From Chionis minor (taxonomy: Eukaryota; Chordata; Aves; Charadriiformes; Chionididae): 64,000 nucleotides of DNA. Location: NCBI GenBank assembly GCA_013398295.1, contig VZSF01009117.1:1-64000 (forward strand), written 5' to 3'. The notes under the pieces are model-generated. The model saw nothing but the letters and a program-made list of their open reading frames with translations, was not told the DNA's origin and searched no databases. The position numbers and the translations under genes were made by a program. The first letter of the stretch is position 1, and each line of letters starts with the position of its first letter. Below, in pieces: positions 49,506 to 63,100 of the stretch.

Positions 49506-51309
49506 ACCAGCACTATGACCAAGTTTCTTCATGAAGGTAGCTTTTGTTGTTTACGCGAAGCCAGTAGGTGAGCCAAAATAAACTATTTGTCAAACTCTCT
49601 TCTCCTCCTCCTAGGAAAGGAGTCTTTGAAAGTCCCAAGGAATTTTAGAGATGGTTATAGTTCACTTTTTGATTAATTTCCCGATTTCTTCTTTATAAAT
49701 GCATTAGCCTCTATTTACTATTACTAGTAATAGTTAAATAGTTAACATAGGAGCTCAAAATACAGCTGTATGTTCTACGCTTCTAAATAAAAGTAGTTTG
49801 ATTTTTCAGAGCCACCGTAGACTTCAAGTGCCTGGTGAAATCCTGAGAATGCTTTCAAGGAACAAGATATGCTCTGTACTCTAAAGACTTACAAATTAAT
49901 AGCAATAAACATACAGATACTTAGTAGACATTAAATGCATCAAATAAATGCTATTTGGAAGATAGCATTTGAATCTAATAAACAAAAATGTTAGCTCACC
50001 TATAATACTTAAAATATTTATATGAAAAAAATTCCATATAAAGCTCTAAATATTAATGCTTTGGGGCAATATTTAACATTATAAACATAATAATCAAACT
50101 TTGGTGACACAATTGTTACCTGGGTAACCTTCATATTTTGTAAAGAAAGCTCGGTTTGCACAGTGAGCTTTATAAAATATATCTGTAAATTGATCTGTAA
50201 ATGAATTCATTTCTTTCTCTAATATTCTTTAAAATTCTTCTCAGCTTCTTAGATTTCTCTAACAGAGACAGTAAAATTCTTTCTTATCATTTTATGACAA
50301 ATTATTCACAAACATAAAGTGAACAATTAATTCACCATAAAATCAAGTATTTGCTTTGCTATGTATTAGTAAGGTGTTAAAAGCAATTGATGATATGAAA
50401 GACAGTAAAATCTTATTGCTTAGAGAAATTCCAGCTGAACTGCTTTAATGACTTTGCCTCACTCTAGCTAAAATCTTCTCTGATGTTAGAGCTTTTGAAA
50501 TTCCTCAGAGGTTTTTATCCCCAGGAAGAGTCTTATTTTCCATTTCAAAAAGAACTAAAACAATTCTTTGGTTTTACCCCTTTGATACACATACACATTT
50601 TTATTTGGTTCATGGCATTAAAGAGCATTAAACCCCAAACCTTGCAACTTAGAAATTGAATAAAGTTTTACTTTTGAGATTATGTCAACCATTATTTGCT
50701 TTACTACTCCTTTGGTTTTGCAGACAAAGTGTAGTGCAACAAACTCATGTGATCAACAACAATTTTTCATTTATTCACGACTTGCAACCTTGTATACCTC
50801 AGTGTCTGCTAAACTGTCAGATGTGTTTCAACCTATTTACCTGCTAGCATCATTCAGAGACAGAGACAGAAAGGAATTGCTGGTGAGGACCAAAGCAAGA
50901 GAGAAACCAGACAGGAGCCCAACAGATACACCTCTCACCTGACGTGTGAAACAAAACTCCTGTGAAGCAGTTCAAACCTGGACTGGAACTCAAATCACCC
51001 ACTTGAGAGCCTTAACTATATTTCGATAATATTGGGGAAGGGGACTATCCCTGTATTTTTCCTCTCTGTTTTGCTAAATGTTTGGAAAGTCCTGTTTTGC
51101 ATCTTAGAATGTCTGAAATCCCGTATGTTTACATATGAGTATTTATCATGATGTTTCTGCTCTGCTTGTTGGGGTAATGATGGAAAGCTCAGAAACAAAT
51201 CTACTGTCACTGAAAGAAACAAAAAGAAAAAAATAGGTTCCAAGATTCAGGTTTGTCATTAGCACAGAATAAGAAATTCTTCCTCTAGGATGCATACTGT
51301 CCAAATACA

Positions 51310-51332
51310 GAAGGGCCTTCTGAAGGCCCTTC
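51310..51332. repeat. 23-bp GC-rich palindrome
   Basis: GAAGGGCCTTC and GAAGGCCCTTC are exact reverse complements separated by one T. It stands out from the AT-rich surroundings. Confidence 0.9.
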
Positions 51333-51943
51333 CCAGCTCAGTAAAAAAGGCACTACTTCTCTGTTGCCTGTGTTAGCCGTAGTCATGGTATTCAAGCATC
51401 ACTAATGATAATTAAATATTTAACTAGTTAGCATCTGGGGCAATAGTTGGTAGCCTGGCTGGGCAGTAGCTTCTGTGAGCAGCAACCAGAGCAGAAATAA
51501 TTATTGTGATTTTTTCTTAATGAGGTGTCCAAAATGGCTCTCAGCTACTCAGTGAAAAGACTTATCTACTCATCCCTTGTTCAGAAACAACCTGAATAAT
51601 AGTTAATAACAGTTTGTATAGGCGGCTAGACTACATGCCGTGTTAAAACTTAGGATTCTTTTACTTGTGCAAGTACTGGAAAAATTTACAGCATCTTCAA
51701 TGATGCTTTAGTTGACATGCTTGCTGTCTGAATGCATCTTTGAAACAGAGACCAAACTGTGACCAATCTGATTCTGAAGAGCACTAGAGGCTTTTCAAGT
51801 AGTTGGAGCAAAACTAAGACCTTTTTTTTTTAATTGACTTTCAGAGTTGATGTCCCTTTCAGCCTAAGGGAATTAGAAAAGTTTCACCTCCCAAATGGCC
51901 CTTTAGTTCTGCAAAGATTAAGCAGTCCATCTCCCAAAGAAAA

Positions 51944-51971
51944 AAAAATTAATAAAATAAAATAAAATAAN
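51944..51971 (+). repeat. (AAAAT)n low-complexity tract ending in an N
   Basis: A-rich sequence followed by AATAAAATAAAATAAAATAA and a single N at 51971. The N probably marks uncertain repeat length in the assembly. Confidence 0.85.
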
Positions 51972-52989
51972 CCTTACAGGCATGCCTAAGAGTGGTAAAT
52001 TGTCAAAAAAACCCACCAAATGTATTGACTGCTGACTAACACAAATTATCCTTCCCAACAGAGTGTAAAAATCCTTTCCACTTCCAAATTTATATAAAGA
52101 GTAAGCATTTCTGAAGGACACCACCAATGATATGACTTCCTCAGATTTTTTAAGGTGTAAGTTTCCCTTTGCATAGCGTATACACTCCAAAAAAGACTCT
52201 CAACAATAGAGTTGGTGTTCTGCAGTGGAAAAAAACCCCAAAGTAGCCACTTAGTACATCTTCCACTATCAACAAAGTGCAGTGGTCTAGTGCCTAGATG
52301 TGGAACTAAGAAAATTAAGCATATTCTTCCCCTGAAAAAACAACTGAAAATAATGGATTATCTCAAAGGGTATAATCCCCTTGTTCAAAATTCACATGTA
52401 CTTTCTATTATTTTGACTGTGTAACAGCAACATTTATTTTGAAATTTAAAGCACTTACTGTAGCACTTTCACATTCCATGCTTCATTTTTAATTATTTTT
52501 TTATTTTGTCAAAACTGGAACTATAGATTTAATTTTGACACAGAAAAGAAATAAAATGAATCCTAATATGGTCCAGAAGCTTCTTGAGGTTACAAAGGGC
52601 AGTGCAGAAGGAACAACATGACGCTAATACACATTTTGCATTCTTGCAAAGTAAGTTATTAATGGAAGAAACAGTCTTTGTTTATCAAATTCTTACTGTG
52701 GTACTCAAAAAGTACAGGAAAACTAAGAAGACAGAAAAATTTAAAGCTGTGAAAAGTAGAATTGGATGCTTACTGAGATTTAAAGATGAGAAATTTCAAA
52801 TGAAAACATGATGGAAGTAGAAGAGTAACAATTTTAAATGGCCATTCTTTTGCACTCTCTTCTGTGATATTTTTTCTTTTGATACCGCTTTAATAAGGTC
52901 ATTATAATACTGCAATGAGAAATAAAATGTCTACCACTGTGAAAGGCAAGCATGGTATATCTCCTTCATTGTACAAGAACAAGATGAAA

Positions 52990-53560
52990 CTTGTCATTTA
53001 ACACCTAACTGGTGTTGTAACATTCAATGGTGAGGCAGTAGAGAATATTCCTTGTCTTAGCCATATGGATGTCTTAGGTAGCTGCTGCTGCATGCCAGGA
53101 GATGCACATCTGCTGTTCCTGCAAACAGGGGCTGGCCAGAAAACCCAAGAGCTGTAACAAGTTGATGTGCCTTCTAGAGTCAGAAAATTTTTACCCATAA
53201 AAGATCTCAGCCCTGAAAACAGCCCATCAGCAGCTATGGTGGTGTCAGCCTGGATTACAGAAGATGGTTATTCCCAGGGAAACGTTAGCAGTAGAATTGC
53301 TGCTTTGATTTCTGGTCACAGCAGAGAAGCTTAAGGCTAACATCTGTGGTGGACTCTCAGTTAACCCAATGGAAGTCCTCTTGCACATAAAATTTAATCA
53401 CTAGCATCAGGATTTTGGGGGGAGTCGGGAGGGGAGTGTACCTCCCACATAACACTGCATCTTATTGATACCATGGAGTGGAGAGGCTTTGTCCATTCTG
53501 TGGGGTTCTGGGACTCACTGGAAGGGTTAATCTGACAGGTCTTCAAAGGAAAATCCCCAA
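52990..53560. other. GC-richer unique stretch of unknown nature
   Basis: By eye this part has noticeably more G and C than its neighbours and a GGGGGGAGTCGGGAGGGGAG run near 53417-53437. A 66-codon minus-strand frame (52998-53198) has no recognisable domain. It could be an old element, a regulatory region or a non-coding exon. There is no direct evidence for any of these. Confidence 0.3.
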
Positions 53561-56500
53561 ACGTAACTTAAAAAAGGTCCTTTTTAGTTTGTAGAAAATA
53601 GAGGCAAAGAAAGAAAAAAGGCATGCATACACTAGCAAAATTAATGAAATTAGATTTAATGTAAAATATACTCTACTAGAATTATATGAAGTAGTACGCT
53701 TCTTAAGGTGGAAAGCTCTCTCTTTTTGGTCTTCCAGATGTGAACTGTCTTTCAATTGCTTCTTTAAAAGTAAATAAGACTTACAATTTACATTAAAATC
53801 TTCCTATCAGAAATATTATTGTTCATTAAGCTAAGCTAAACAACATAAAACTAAAGACAAATTATTTTAGAAACAAAATGAGGAAGTATTTTTAAAAATG
53901 CTGTTCCCTTTCAGAGTTTTTCAAAACAGATTTCTTTTAGACATAAAATACCTTTTAAAATAAAAAATCTGAAATTAAAATAGTCAACATTGAAAAAATA
54001 TATCTATCGACCTCAAAACTCAAAACCTAAAAAGAATTTATGTTTTCATTTCATATACTATTTTGAAATTTCACATTTATTTATAAATTGTGCTTTCTTC
54101 CTAAAAAAAACCACACACGCACAAAAATTCTTTTCCACTCTCTTTTAATAGCAGAAACTCTGCAAACCTTTATGAACAAAAACACCAGCAAAAAAAATTG
54201 AAACAAAACCAAGTACACTAGTAGCCCTGTATCCTGGAGTCACTGCTATCATAAATGAAATGGAGTACGGTTCGGTTGGAGTTATCAGTTGTGGGAGGTA
54301 AAAGCAAAAGGGGAGAGAGAAGGTTACAAGATGCCATCCAACAAAGCAAAGGCAGAAAACTATAAAAGAAATTTTCAGTAGAGAGCACAAGACAGAAGTC
54401 TGCCCAGACAGTGTAACATCATATTAGCAGAGAGGTAAAATCTATTTCCCCGTGATGGGCAGTGGCCTTATGAGTTGAAGACTCCAAAAATTAGGCTACT
54501 TCACGTACAAAAGATTCAGCAGCAGAAAGACTTATGCAGAGGAGTTTAGAGAATTCCTGGAGCCTGTCAGGAAGAGCAAGGACTTAGAGGGAAAGATTTT
54601 GAAGTCAGCCTGTACTTATGTTCTCATGATTGAATACTATAACACAGCAGCCCTAAATATTTCTCTCCATAAAATGACAGTTTAATTTTATAAAATCAGC
54701 ATAATTTTCATGTGCCAAATGCTGAGTTGTGACATGAAACACTTACTTGCATTAATTTCTGTCATGCTGTCAACACAAAGTTTCTTAGCAGACCTGTATG
54801 CTTGCACCTGCTCTAGCTACCAAGGCTAGCAAATCAAGCTTCACGGGGGCTCGCAAACTTGGCTTTCCTTTCTTTATCCACTTTTGTCACTTTTGTTCTC
54901 CTCTCACCTTTTCCAGTTACACACTGTAGCAAAAAGTCCTTGTTTTGAGTCAAAGTTCACTAAGTCACTTAAGATTTCTGTCTTACAGAATCACTGCCAC
55001 CCAAAACCTGGTGCTTCTGATTTAAGAAAGGGAAATGATAAAGATAATTAAGTTAAACAGATTACACTTCTTTTGACTCCAGAAAATAATGAAAAACAAT
55101 TAACAGAATTTAATCTTTATTGCATTTTGGAAAAATAAATATTTTACGCATATGCTTTATTTATTTCCATTGTCTGAATTAGGAATATGATTCCTTATCC
55201 ACTAAGGTAAAAAGTGATTACCTTAGTTAAAAATTATAAAGAGATGACAAGTGTCAATTTACAATGTCAGTTTTGTGATGCAAGGAAAATCAGTCATGTT
55301 AATTGATACAGCCTTAGTGGAGAGCAGAATCCGGCTCTATATTGTTATTCTATATTTTAATTATATTCTGTAGCCATTCACAAAACTTGAGGAGCTTCAA
55401 TAATATGGCCACAGTCCCACAGCTACTAACCAACAACTTTGAAGAATAATGAATAAATTGGCAGCTTCATATATCAAAACTATTTAGTTCAAGTACTCGT
55501 AGGGTTGTACAGAATTATTTTGGCTTTTTATAATGTTAAATACATTCTGAATTTGGCCCCAAATGTTTATTTACCAGCTATCAATTTTATAATGAACTAG
55601 ATTCTTGTGAAGAAAACTATTAATACTTTTGAAAGAAAAAGGGAAGAAAAGAGATTTTGTATTTAAATGATCATCTTAAATGTCTGAAAAGATTTTAAAG
55701 TTCATTATGCTTATTCATATAATTTAGTAATTGTTCTTTACAATATGGTGATGCAGTCAAACTTTAAACATGAACCAAGACAGCAGATTGCTTTCCATGT
55801 ACATCAAGAGACAATCCACAAGTTCACCGATCCCATTATATCCCTTAATTTTCCTTTTTATTCAATTAACAATTATCTGTTTGCAGATATCTTAAAATAT
55901 CTTAAAATAAGGATCTGGTTGCCTGTTCCAGACTTAAAGATTTTACACCGGACTGGATAAAGGAGACTGTTGTAGTACATGGACTTTGTGTTGCAGTACA
56001 TGCACGTAGTATAAGGATGATTTTGATCCTAACCTTTTTCTTTGTAACATACTTACATGACCAAATAATTGTGGCGGAGGGCTTTTCATAGGTTTGTTTT
56101 GTATCACAAAAGTACTAACATCGCTATAAGTAGGTTCAGCATTTCAAGGCTGCATAATTTACAGATTCCTTCACAAGGTCTGCTCTTGGCCTCATTCACA
56201 TTACACAAACTGAAGCTCGGCAGGATACATGCACATCATCTTTATTCAGTAGAGAAAGACAGGCTTCTTGAGCACTGTCTAGGATAAAAAGCATGGTCAC
56301 TTACCCTGCAGTTGCTTACACTCCACTCATTCTGATTGTAACAATAGAGCAGATTTACCTGGTTGAATAGAAACTGCTTAAATAAGTTCTTCCCCTTACT
56401 TCAGTCTCTCTTATCCAATGTTGTCTAAAGTTAAAGCTGTGATTTGACATCACTGTATTGAGACTAATAATTTTTTCTGTCTACATAAACATGCATGAGA

Positions 56501-57576
56501 ATTATAGTACCTATTCATGCCTTCAAGTATTCATACATAAACATTTCACGAATTTAATATAAAATAAATATTGTTCTGTTGTACTGCTGGTACTCTGAAT
56601 CTTTTAAGTCAGCCAGAAAAGTATTAGAAAGTAATTTTTTCACAAAGTGTCATCCACGCTTTATTTCATTCTGAGAGCATCCTTTGGCATCTGTGTGCCT
56701 ACTGGGATTCAGAAATCTTCTGTAAGATCATTTTACTACAAAAAAGACTCACTTGGATATAAACAGCCTGCCAACGAGCTGACAGCAGACTTTTCATCAG
56801 TCACAATTCTCTCTACCTCTATCTCCAGCTTTTTCAGAAGTGAAAATTCGACTATGTAATGGGTTGTGTGAGAACAAGATCTACAGTATTATTTTGAGAC
56901 TCTGTATGAGATAGCCAGCTCTTTGCCTTAGGAGGACAGGTACCTGCGATTACCATATGTCACTCCAGAGAGCTGGTCTGAAAGGGCTGACCTTGTGCCT
57001 CTTTCCGATTCTGTGAGCAGAAGCCTGACAGGACACTTACCCATCACCATTAATAATCAGAAAAAGACAGGCTCATGGAGCACTGGCTTGGATGAACAAG
57101 ATTAAAGATGGTTACAGAGTTCCATATGAGTTATTAGCTGTTAGACTGATGTAAACATGAGTAACGAATAATGGAATTACTTTGGCTGAGGAGAAATCAC
57201 TCAGAGGAGCCTAACACTTCTCTTCCATCATGAAATATTTCATAGAGGAGGGAAAAGGGTAGGGTAAGTCTTGCATATCACTTTGAGAGCCTAGGTGGGT
57301 TACGACATTGCTTGAAGCAGAATGCTCTCAAGGAAGCAGATGTGCTTTTTGTATTTTTACAGGCACTTTGAAGCTCAGAGGAAAACAAAATTAATGTGGG
57401 GAATGGGCCAAACTGATAGAAAATTTTTCTGATATCACATCACTTTCTTATAGTCCCATCTTCTTCAGCAAATGTATTTCAGTAAACTTCTGAGTATTTT
57501 TGACATTATGGATTTTTTTCTCTGAATTTGTGCATTTATTTTGTTACTGAATTTGTAGTAGTCTTAAAAGTCTTCT

Positions 57577-57604
57577 GTTTTGTTTTGTTTTGCTGCTTTG
57601 TTTT
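57577..57604 (+). repeat. (TTTTG)n low-complexity tract
   Basis: Irregular TTTTG units, interrupted by CTGC. Confidence 0.75.
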
Positions 57605-57940
57605 CTTAGGGTTTTTTTACCATTTAGCTCAATAAACAGCAACAGATCTGACACCTCATTGTTTCACAGACACTCAGCAAACTGAATTTGGGATCTAGCA
57701 AACTTGCCTGCAGGAGTCGACAAGCGATTTTCTCCTGAGTAATCAGTGATCAGACCTTAAAATTAAAAGGTAAAATATTTTCTGGATTTCAGGTACCAGA
57801 TAGACATCTAGACAAGCACCAAGGACAAGCAAGCTGTTGTTACAGATTTTTATCGACACAAAATCTGCTTAGGCTTATTGAAGAGGCTAGAAACATATAG
57901 ATGAAAACTATAGCATTCACACAGCCTGCAAAAACAACCT

Positions 57941-57969
57941 AAAAAAAGGGGGAAAAAAAGAAAGAAGAA
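57941..57969 (+). repeat. 29-nt homopurine tract with mirror symmetry
   Basis: Pure A/G. The first 19 bases (seven A, five G, seven A; 57941-57959) form a perfect mirror repeat. Confidence 0.85.
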
Positions 57970-60103
57970 TAATAATCACAGGCTAACCTGTGACCGCATC
58001 TCCCACCCCCATTTATTTTATGAAGAGCAAAGGAAGAGGATGGGCAAACATCAGGAAAAAGAAGCACAGGGAGGACTGGGTGCTAGTGAAAAATCTTAAT
58101 TTCTTTTGCATACACATAAGTCATGAAGTCAACAGCATGTCAGTTGTTTCTAGTTCATCTCTGTGATTTCATTATGTCCCTGATGTTTTGCTAAAGTTGA
58201 TCAGGAAAAAAGAAAAGGAGAAGAGAGGGGAAATGTTTGTGAAAATTGTGCTGAAAAAAAGCCCAAAAAATAATTTACCACTTTTCTTTCCACTTTTCTC
58301 AAATGCATTTCAGAGCAATGATATGAATGACAAAACAAATCTTTGTGATCACAGGATTTGAAGACATTTTAAAATGGCATTTCAGAAGAAAATGTAGCTT
58401 ACAGGGAAAAAAAAAAATCAGTACACATCAGTTTCACCTGAAGTGAACTCCTTAAGTCCCTAATATTCTGAAAAACTGATACTTGAGTTTTTTCATTCTT
58501 ATAGTAGAAAGCTTGAAAAACATTATACACAGTGCCACAAATTTCAGTAATTTTTGACAAATTTTCTTCAAGGATGTAGTGCAATTGCAATTCTGTGAAT
58601 GCTTCTTAGAGAGACTATGAATTTCCTATGGCTCCTTTTTCTGCATATAGTTACTGCAGATAACACATTCTAGGACATCCAGTACTACTTCTATTCAGAA
58701 CAGCTGCAAAGTATGGTGGGATGTGAGTATGTAGTGCCCTGGGTAAACAGCATGACGTTCCTTTGGTCGCTATGGACCATTTTTCCGGATGGTGTTTTTG
58801 GTTCTTCTCATTTCTCTGTTCAAGAACATGTGGTCACTCATTACACAAACTAATTTCTCAGCTCAGAAGGTGAAATGCTGGAAACAGTCCTTTTTGGAGT
58901 CAAATGGGGGAAAGAGAAGTAAAAATGGGAAGAGAGAAAAAAGGTAAAAATATTCTTCTTTTAAAAAATTTTTAAATCACAAGAAAACTTAAATGTCATT
59001 CTTTGACCTTCATACAAATAATAATATATTAAAGGAGATTTTTTCTGCTATCTTTTCAGTTGAGGAGACAAAAATGGATAATATTCCATTCAGCTTTATG
59101 CTGAAAGAAGATGAAGGTAGAATTTTTTCATGTTCCATATACGGAGGAAACTAAATTTCCTTTTCAGTGTGGTATAATGTCCTTCAACGGACCTCCTCAA
59201 TACATTGTTCATTAATAGGATGCTCATAATATTTACCATACAAGTTTTTGGCAGATCTTCCATTATAAAGGAAACTGAGTTTGCGTCCCCTGCATCTAAT
59301 ACACTTAGTATGCACCTTCTGAAAATACTGACATGAGTGAAGTTCTACTGTAAGCTTTACTACTGCGATGTTAATAGATACCTTAACACTGTTATCTTGA
59401 ACTCTATTCCTGAACTTCTCAGGGAAAAAAAAAAAATCTGACACAGCATGGTAACTGTAATACAGACAAACGAAGAAAATATATATTACAATAAAACAAA
59501 AAACTGGTTTTCAATTTTTTCTGTCCTGTTTAGGAAGAAAAAAACCCACAATCTCACAAAAAACAACAAACATTATTGTGGAAGTAATAGCTAACATAAA
59601 GGAAACACAAATGAAAGAGGTTTATAATATAGTAGTATGGTTATTTACAGCACAGTTTGATGGTGGTGAACATGAAGCACATTAAACTTTTTAAAGATTG
59701 AAAAAAATAAATATTTACTACAGAAAAAGTTGCTTTCATAATCTTCCAAATATTAGAAATCTAAAAGGATATGTCATTTTTCAAAACTGCATCCTGAGAA
59801 TACCAAATTGGATTAATAGTTGGCAGTGTTACTTAAAAACTACGTGACACAGAAAGTGCTTTCCTCAGCTTCTGAGATTTCACTTCTAAGATTGTCTTGC
59901 TGATGCCTTCGTGTTGCAGGAAGTGCCATGCACAGAGCATGCAACATGAATTTGGTTATATGACCTATCAAGCATGTAACCTTGAAATGTCCACACTTAA
60001 TAATAATTAAAAAAAAGCATCTGAAACACCACCGGTTTCTTTAATAACTTAGAAGCTCACTAAGAGCACAAACCGATGAGTTTTTGGTGAAGGAAAGCCA
60101 CGC

Positions 60104-60147
60104 AGGGGAAAGAAAAAAAAAAAAGGAAAAAAAAAAAAAAAGAAAAG
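60104..60147 (+). repeat. 44-nt homopurine tract
   Basis: An unbroken A/G run of 44 bases, mostly A with a few G. In the CDH12 sense direction it is a polypyrimidine tract. Confidence 0.9.
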
Positions 60148-63100
60148 CCATGCTACCTTTCAATTTTCCAGGTTGATTGCACTCTATAGAAAATACACAG
60201 CAATTTATTTGTTGAGTTATAATTTGTGGCTATTCTAAATTGTGTATTGTGTTCAAAGGGAAGTTATTCTGTGTAGAAAAGAATAAGAAACTTGATTATT
60301 CAGGTGCACTATGTCATGAATACGATTGAACTCTTCTCCCCCCTACAGAGAGTGGATGATTATCCTCTATAAAACCTCTGTTTATAACAATTGCATTTTA
60401 ATAGCACTGTATGTAATTCACTGCTTTTGTTTAATATCTTCTAGTCTTTTGTATCCTACAGAAGCTTGCTGAAGTGCACCATTATTTTCAAGGTGAATTT
60501 GTTATATTTTCTTAGTATTACTTATTGATGATAGTACAACGTTACCTTGAATTTGATTTCTACACATTGGTCAAAAATCAGTTTTACTAGTCAATTCACA
60601 AACATTCACACATTTAAGGTGCTTTAGCTGACCTTAAACTCTGCATATTTTAACTACCAATAACATGATAATCACTAGGAAGTCTACACAGCTGAATGAA
60701 TAAACAAATGGTTTGTTGGCATCAAAGTAAATTTCTCATATAAGTTCACACCTGAAGAAAGACCAAAAAAACCTCAGCTGAAACATCATCTAATTTGTTT
60801 CATGCTTCTGTTTCCCAATAAACTCTCCTTATCGAGCAGGGCTTACTTTGCCTTTTTACCCTGATGAGTCAAAGTGTAGGTTTCCCTTGTGCTTTCTGTT
60901 AGTTCTCACTCCAGCTTCCTGCTTAGGAAACTCTGATTATGTCTAACCCCTCATCATTTCCTCCCTTCCCCTAATCCGTAGAGCAAAAAGATTTCATTCT
61001 CCTTTAGTAAAACACAGAAAAAAAAAAAAATGTAGTCCCAACAATCAAAGCTGCTTGTGTCACAGCAGCAGCAGAAAAACAGAAACAAGTGGTTGCCTAA
61101 AATGTAGGTGATTTATTACTCTTGTCCATTTGTAGACAATATGGCTTTGTTTTCTCATAGACGTGGTAACATGCATTACAAAAGGCCATAGTAAGACTCT
61201 GCATAACTTAGATGGGACTTTTTAGCTTTTGCAAGTCCAAAATTCAAGTAAATTTTAAAAGCAGCAAGTATAAACTATTTTACAACTTTCTTCATCAGAC
61301 GTGCTTGAAGAAAAATGGATTCAGGGAATCTCAATTTCAGTGCACCAGGTAAACTAAATTGACAATAAAATCACATAGGAACCAAAGTCCACTGGTGAGC
61401 AGGAATGTATTACATCGTTCACACTCCGAACCCTGATATTTCTGTTTTTCTTTCTGTACTGCAAATTCAGGTTCTCTCTTTAAGTGATCAAAGAGTATTT
61501 AGTGATCACAAACAGATACATTTTGTAAAATTTAGTCCATCTGCACCTTTCTCTACCCTTTCAGTTTTAAATTGTGCGTATAACCAAAGACGTGATGGTA
61601 TTAATCTTCACAGAGAGTAACTGTTGCGCTCATGTCAGAGCTCAAAGGCTTAGACGGGATCAAGAACAAAGGGCCAGAATTTGATTTCAAGTCTCCTGAC
61701 CTGCAGCTCAAGAAACTGTTGCACAAACTAACTCCTGGAACTCTCAAAGAGAAAACCAGCTCTTCAGGTATTTCTCATTCTGAAAACCTGCACTGGCCTT
61801 GTAGAAGATCAGAAAACTTCCTCACATTCATAGAAAGATAAATCTACTCCTCCAAACCAATCTTCCAAATTGAGTGTTAATAATTTCATGTAAGATAATA
61901 AATGCTTATTTATCAAGGTTTCTGCTCCCAAGTATTTTTTCATTATGTGGTTGTTTCATTTATAAAATATAAATATGCAAAATACTACATCATACTTCAC
62001 AGTTCATCTCACAACTATGGTATTTAAAGTCTGTTTCATTCTAGAGGAATCATAAGTGGCCTTCAATGAGATACAAATGTCTGCTTTTGACAAGCAGAAA
62101 CAAAAATGAGTTAATGAAGCTCTCTGTATGGTACAATTTAGGGGACTAAAAAATTGAAACTCTTGTAAAACAGTGATTTCAAGCAATGTCTTATACAGTA
62201 TATTTCTCTTCCCCTTAGGATAGTTATTTCTATAAGCATTATTCACACAGTGATTAAATCAACTCACTGATTGGTTTTGGCAAACAGAAAAAGTATTGTA
62301 GCAATTTAAGGAATTATTATTTTGTAATATCTACACTGTTATTAAAATAAGAATGATTTTTTTTAAATACATGCAAATTTCACAATTCAGATAAAGACTG
62401 AATAAGAAATATTAATAAGAAAGACAGATAAAGACTACCACTCACTCACTTATACTTAGTTGCATCACACTCCGTGGGGATCCCTTCAATTCACACACTT
62501 ATTCTAAAAACTCACTGCTTACCAGAATGATGGTCTAATACTACCAGACCATTCAGTCTCTTTTTACCCAGGTGACACCAAATCTCAAAAAACTATTTCT
62601 GCTTTAGTATTTGTATTTTCACTATCCCTGATTTAATTTTCTAGAACAACAAAGAAAACAAAACCAAACCCATAATATTGCATGTGAATGGTGCGACAGG
62701 TGAACCATGATTTAGTTCGTAGGATAATAGACACAAATCCTATTTACTTTGCAAAAATGACATGCTCCCTGAGAATCCCCAGCATTCACACATGCATCCC
62801 AGTAGTGTGTTATGTAGAGTGTTTTGCAGACTACCATGAGTAATTGGAAAACCTTTCTGACTCTTCTGATCTTTATGGTGCCTGATCTATGCAGATGAAA
62901 TGGGGACTTGCTCTATTATCTTCTGGATGTTCCAAACACTGTGTTGGCTTAGGTTCATCCTACCCTTATGTTCATAATATCTTAGTGGTAAGCAGTTACC
63001 AACACATTGAAAAATCACTTTAACGGAATCCAGGTTAAATTAAAATGCATATTTTCCCCAAGCTTTCGAAATAACCCTGTATTTTTCTCTCTCTCCATCT

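Noticed and set aside
61632..61841. 69-codon plus-strand ORF beginning MSELKGLDG
   Set aside because: It looks protein-like in composition, but I recognise no family, no splice sites frame it convincingly, and it is short.
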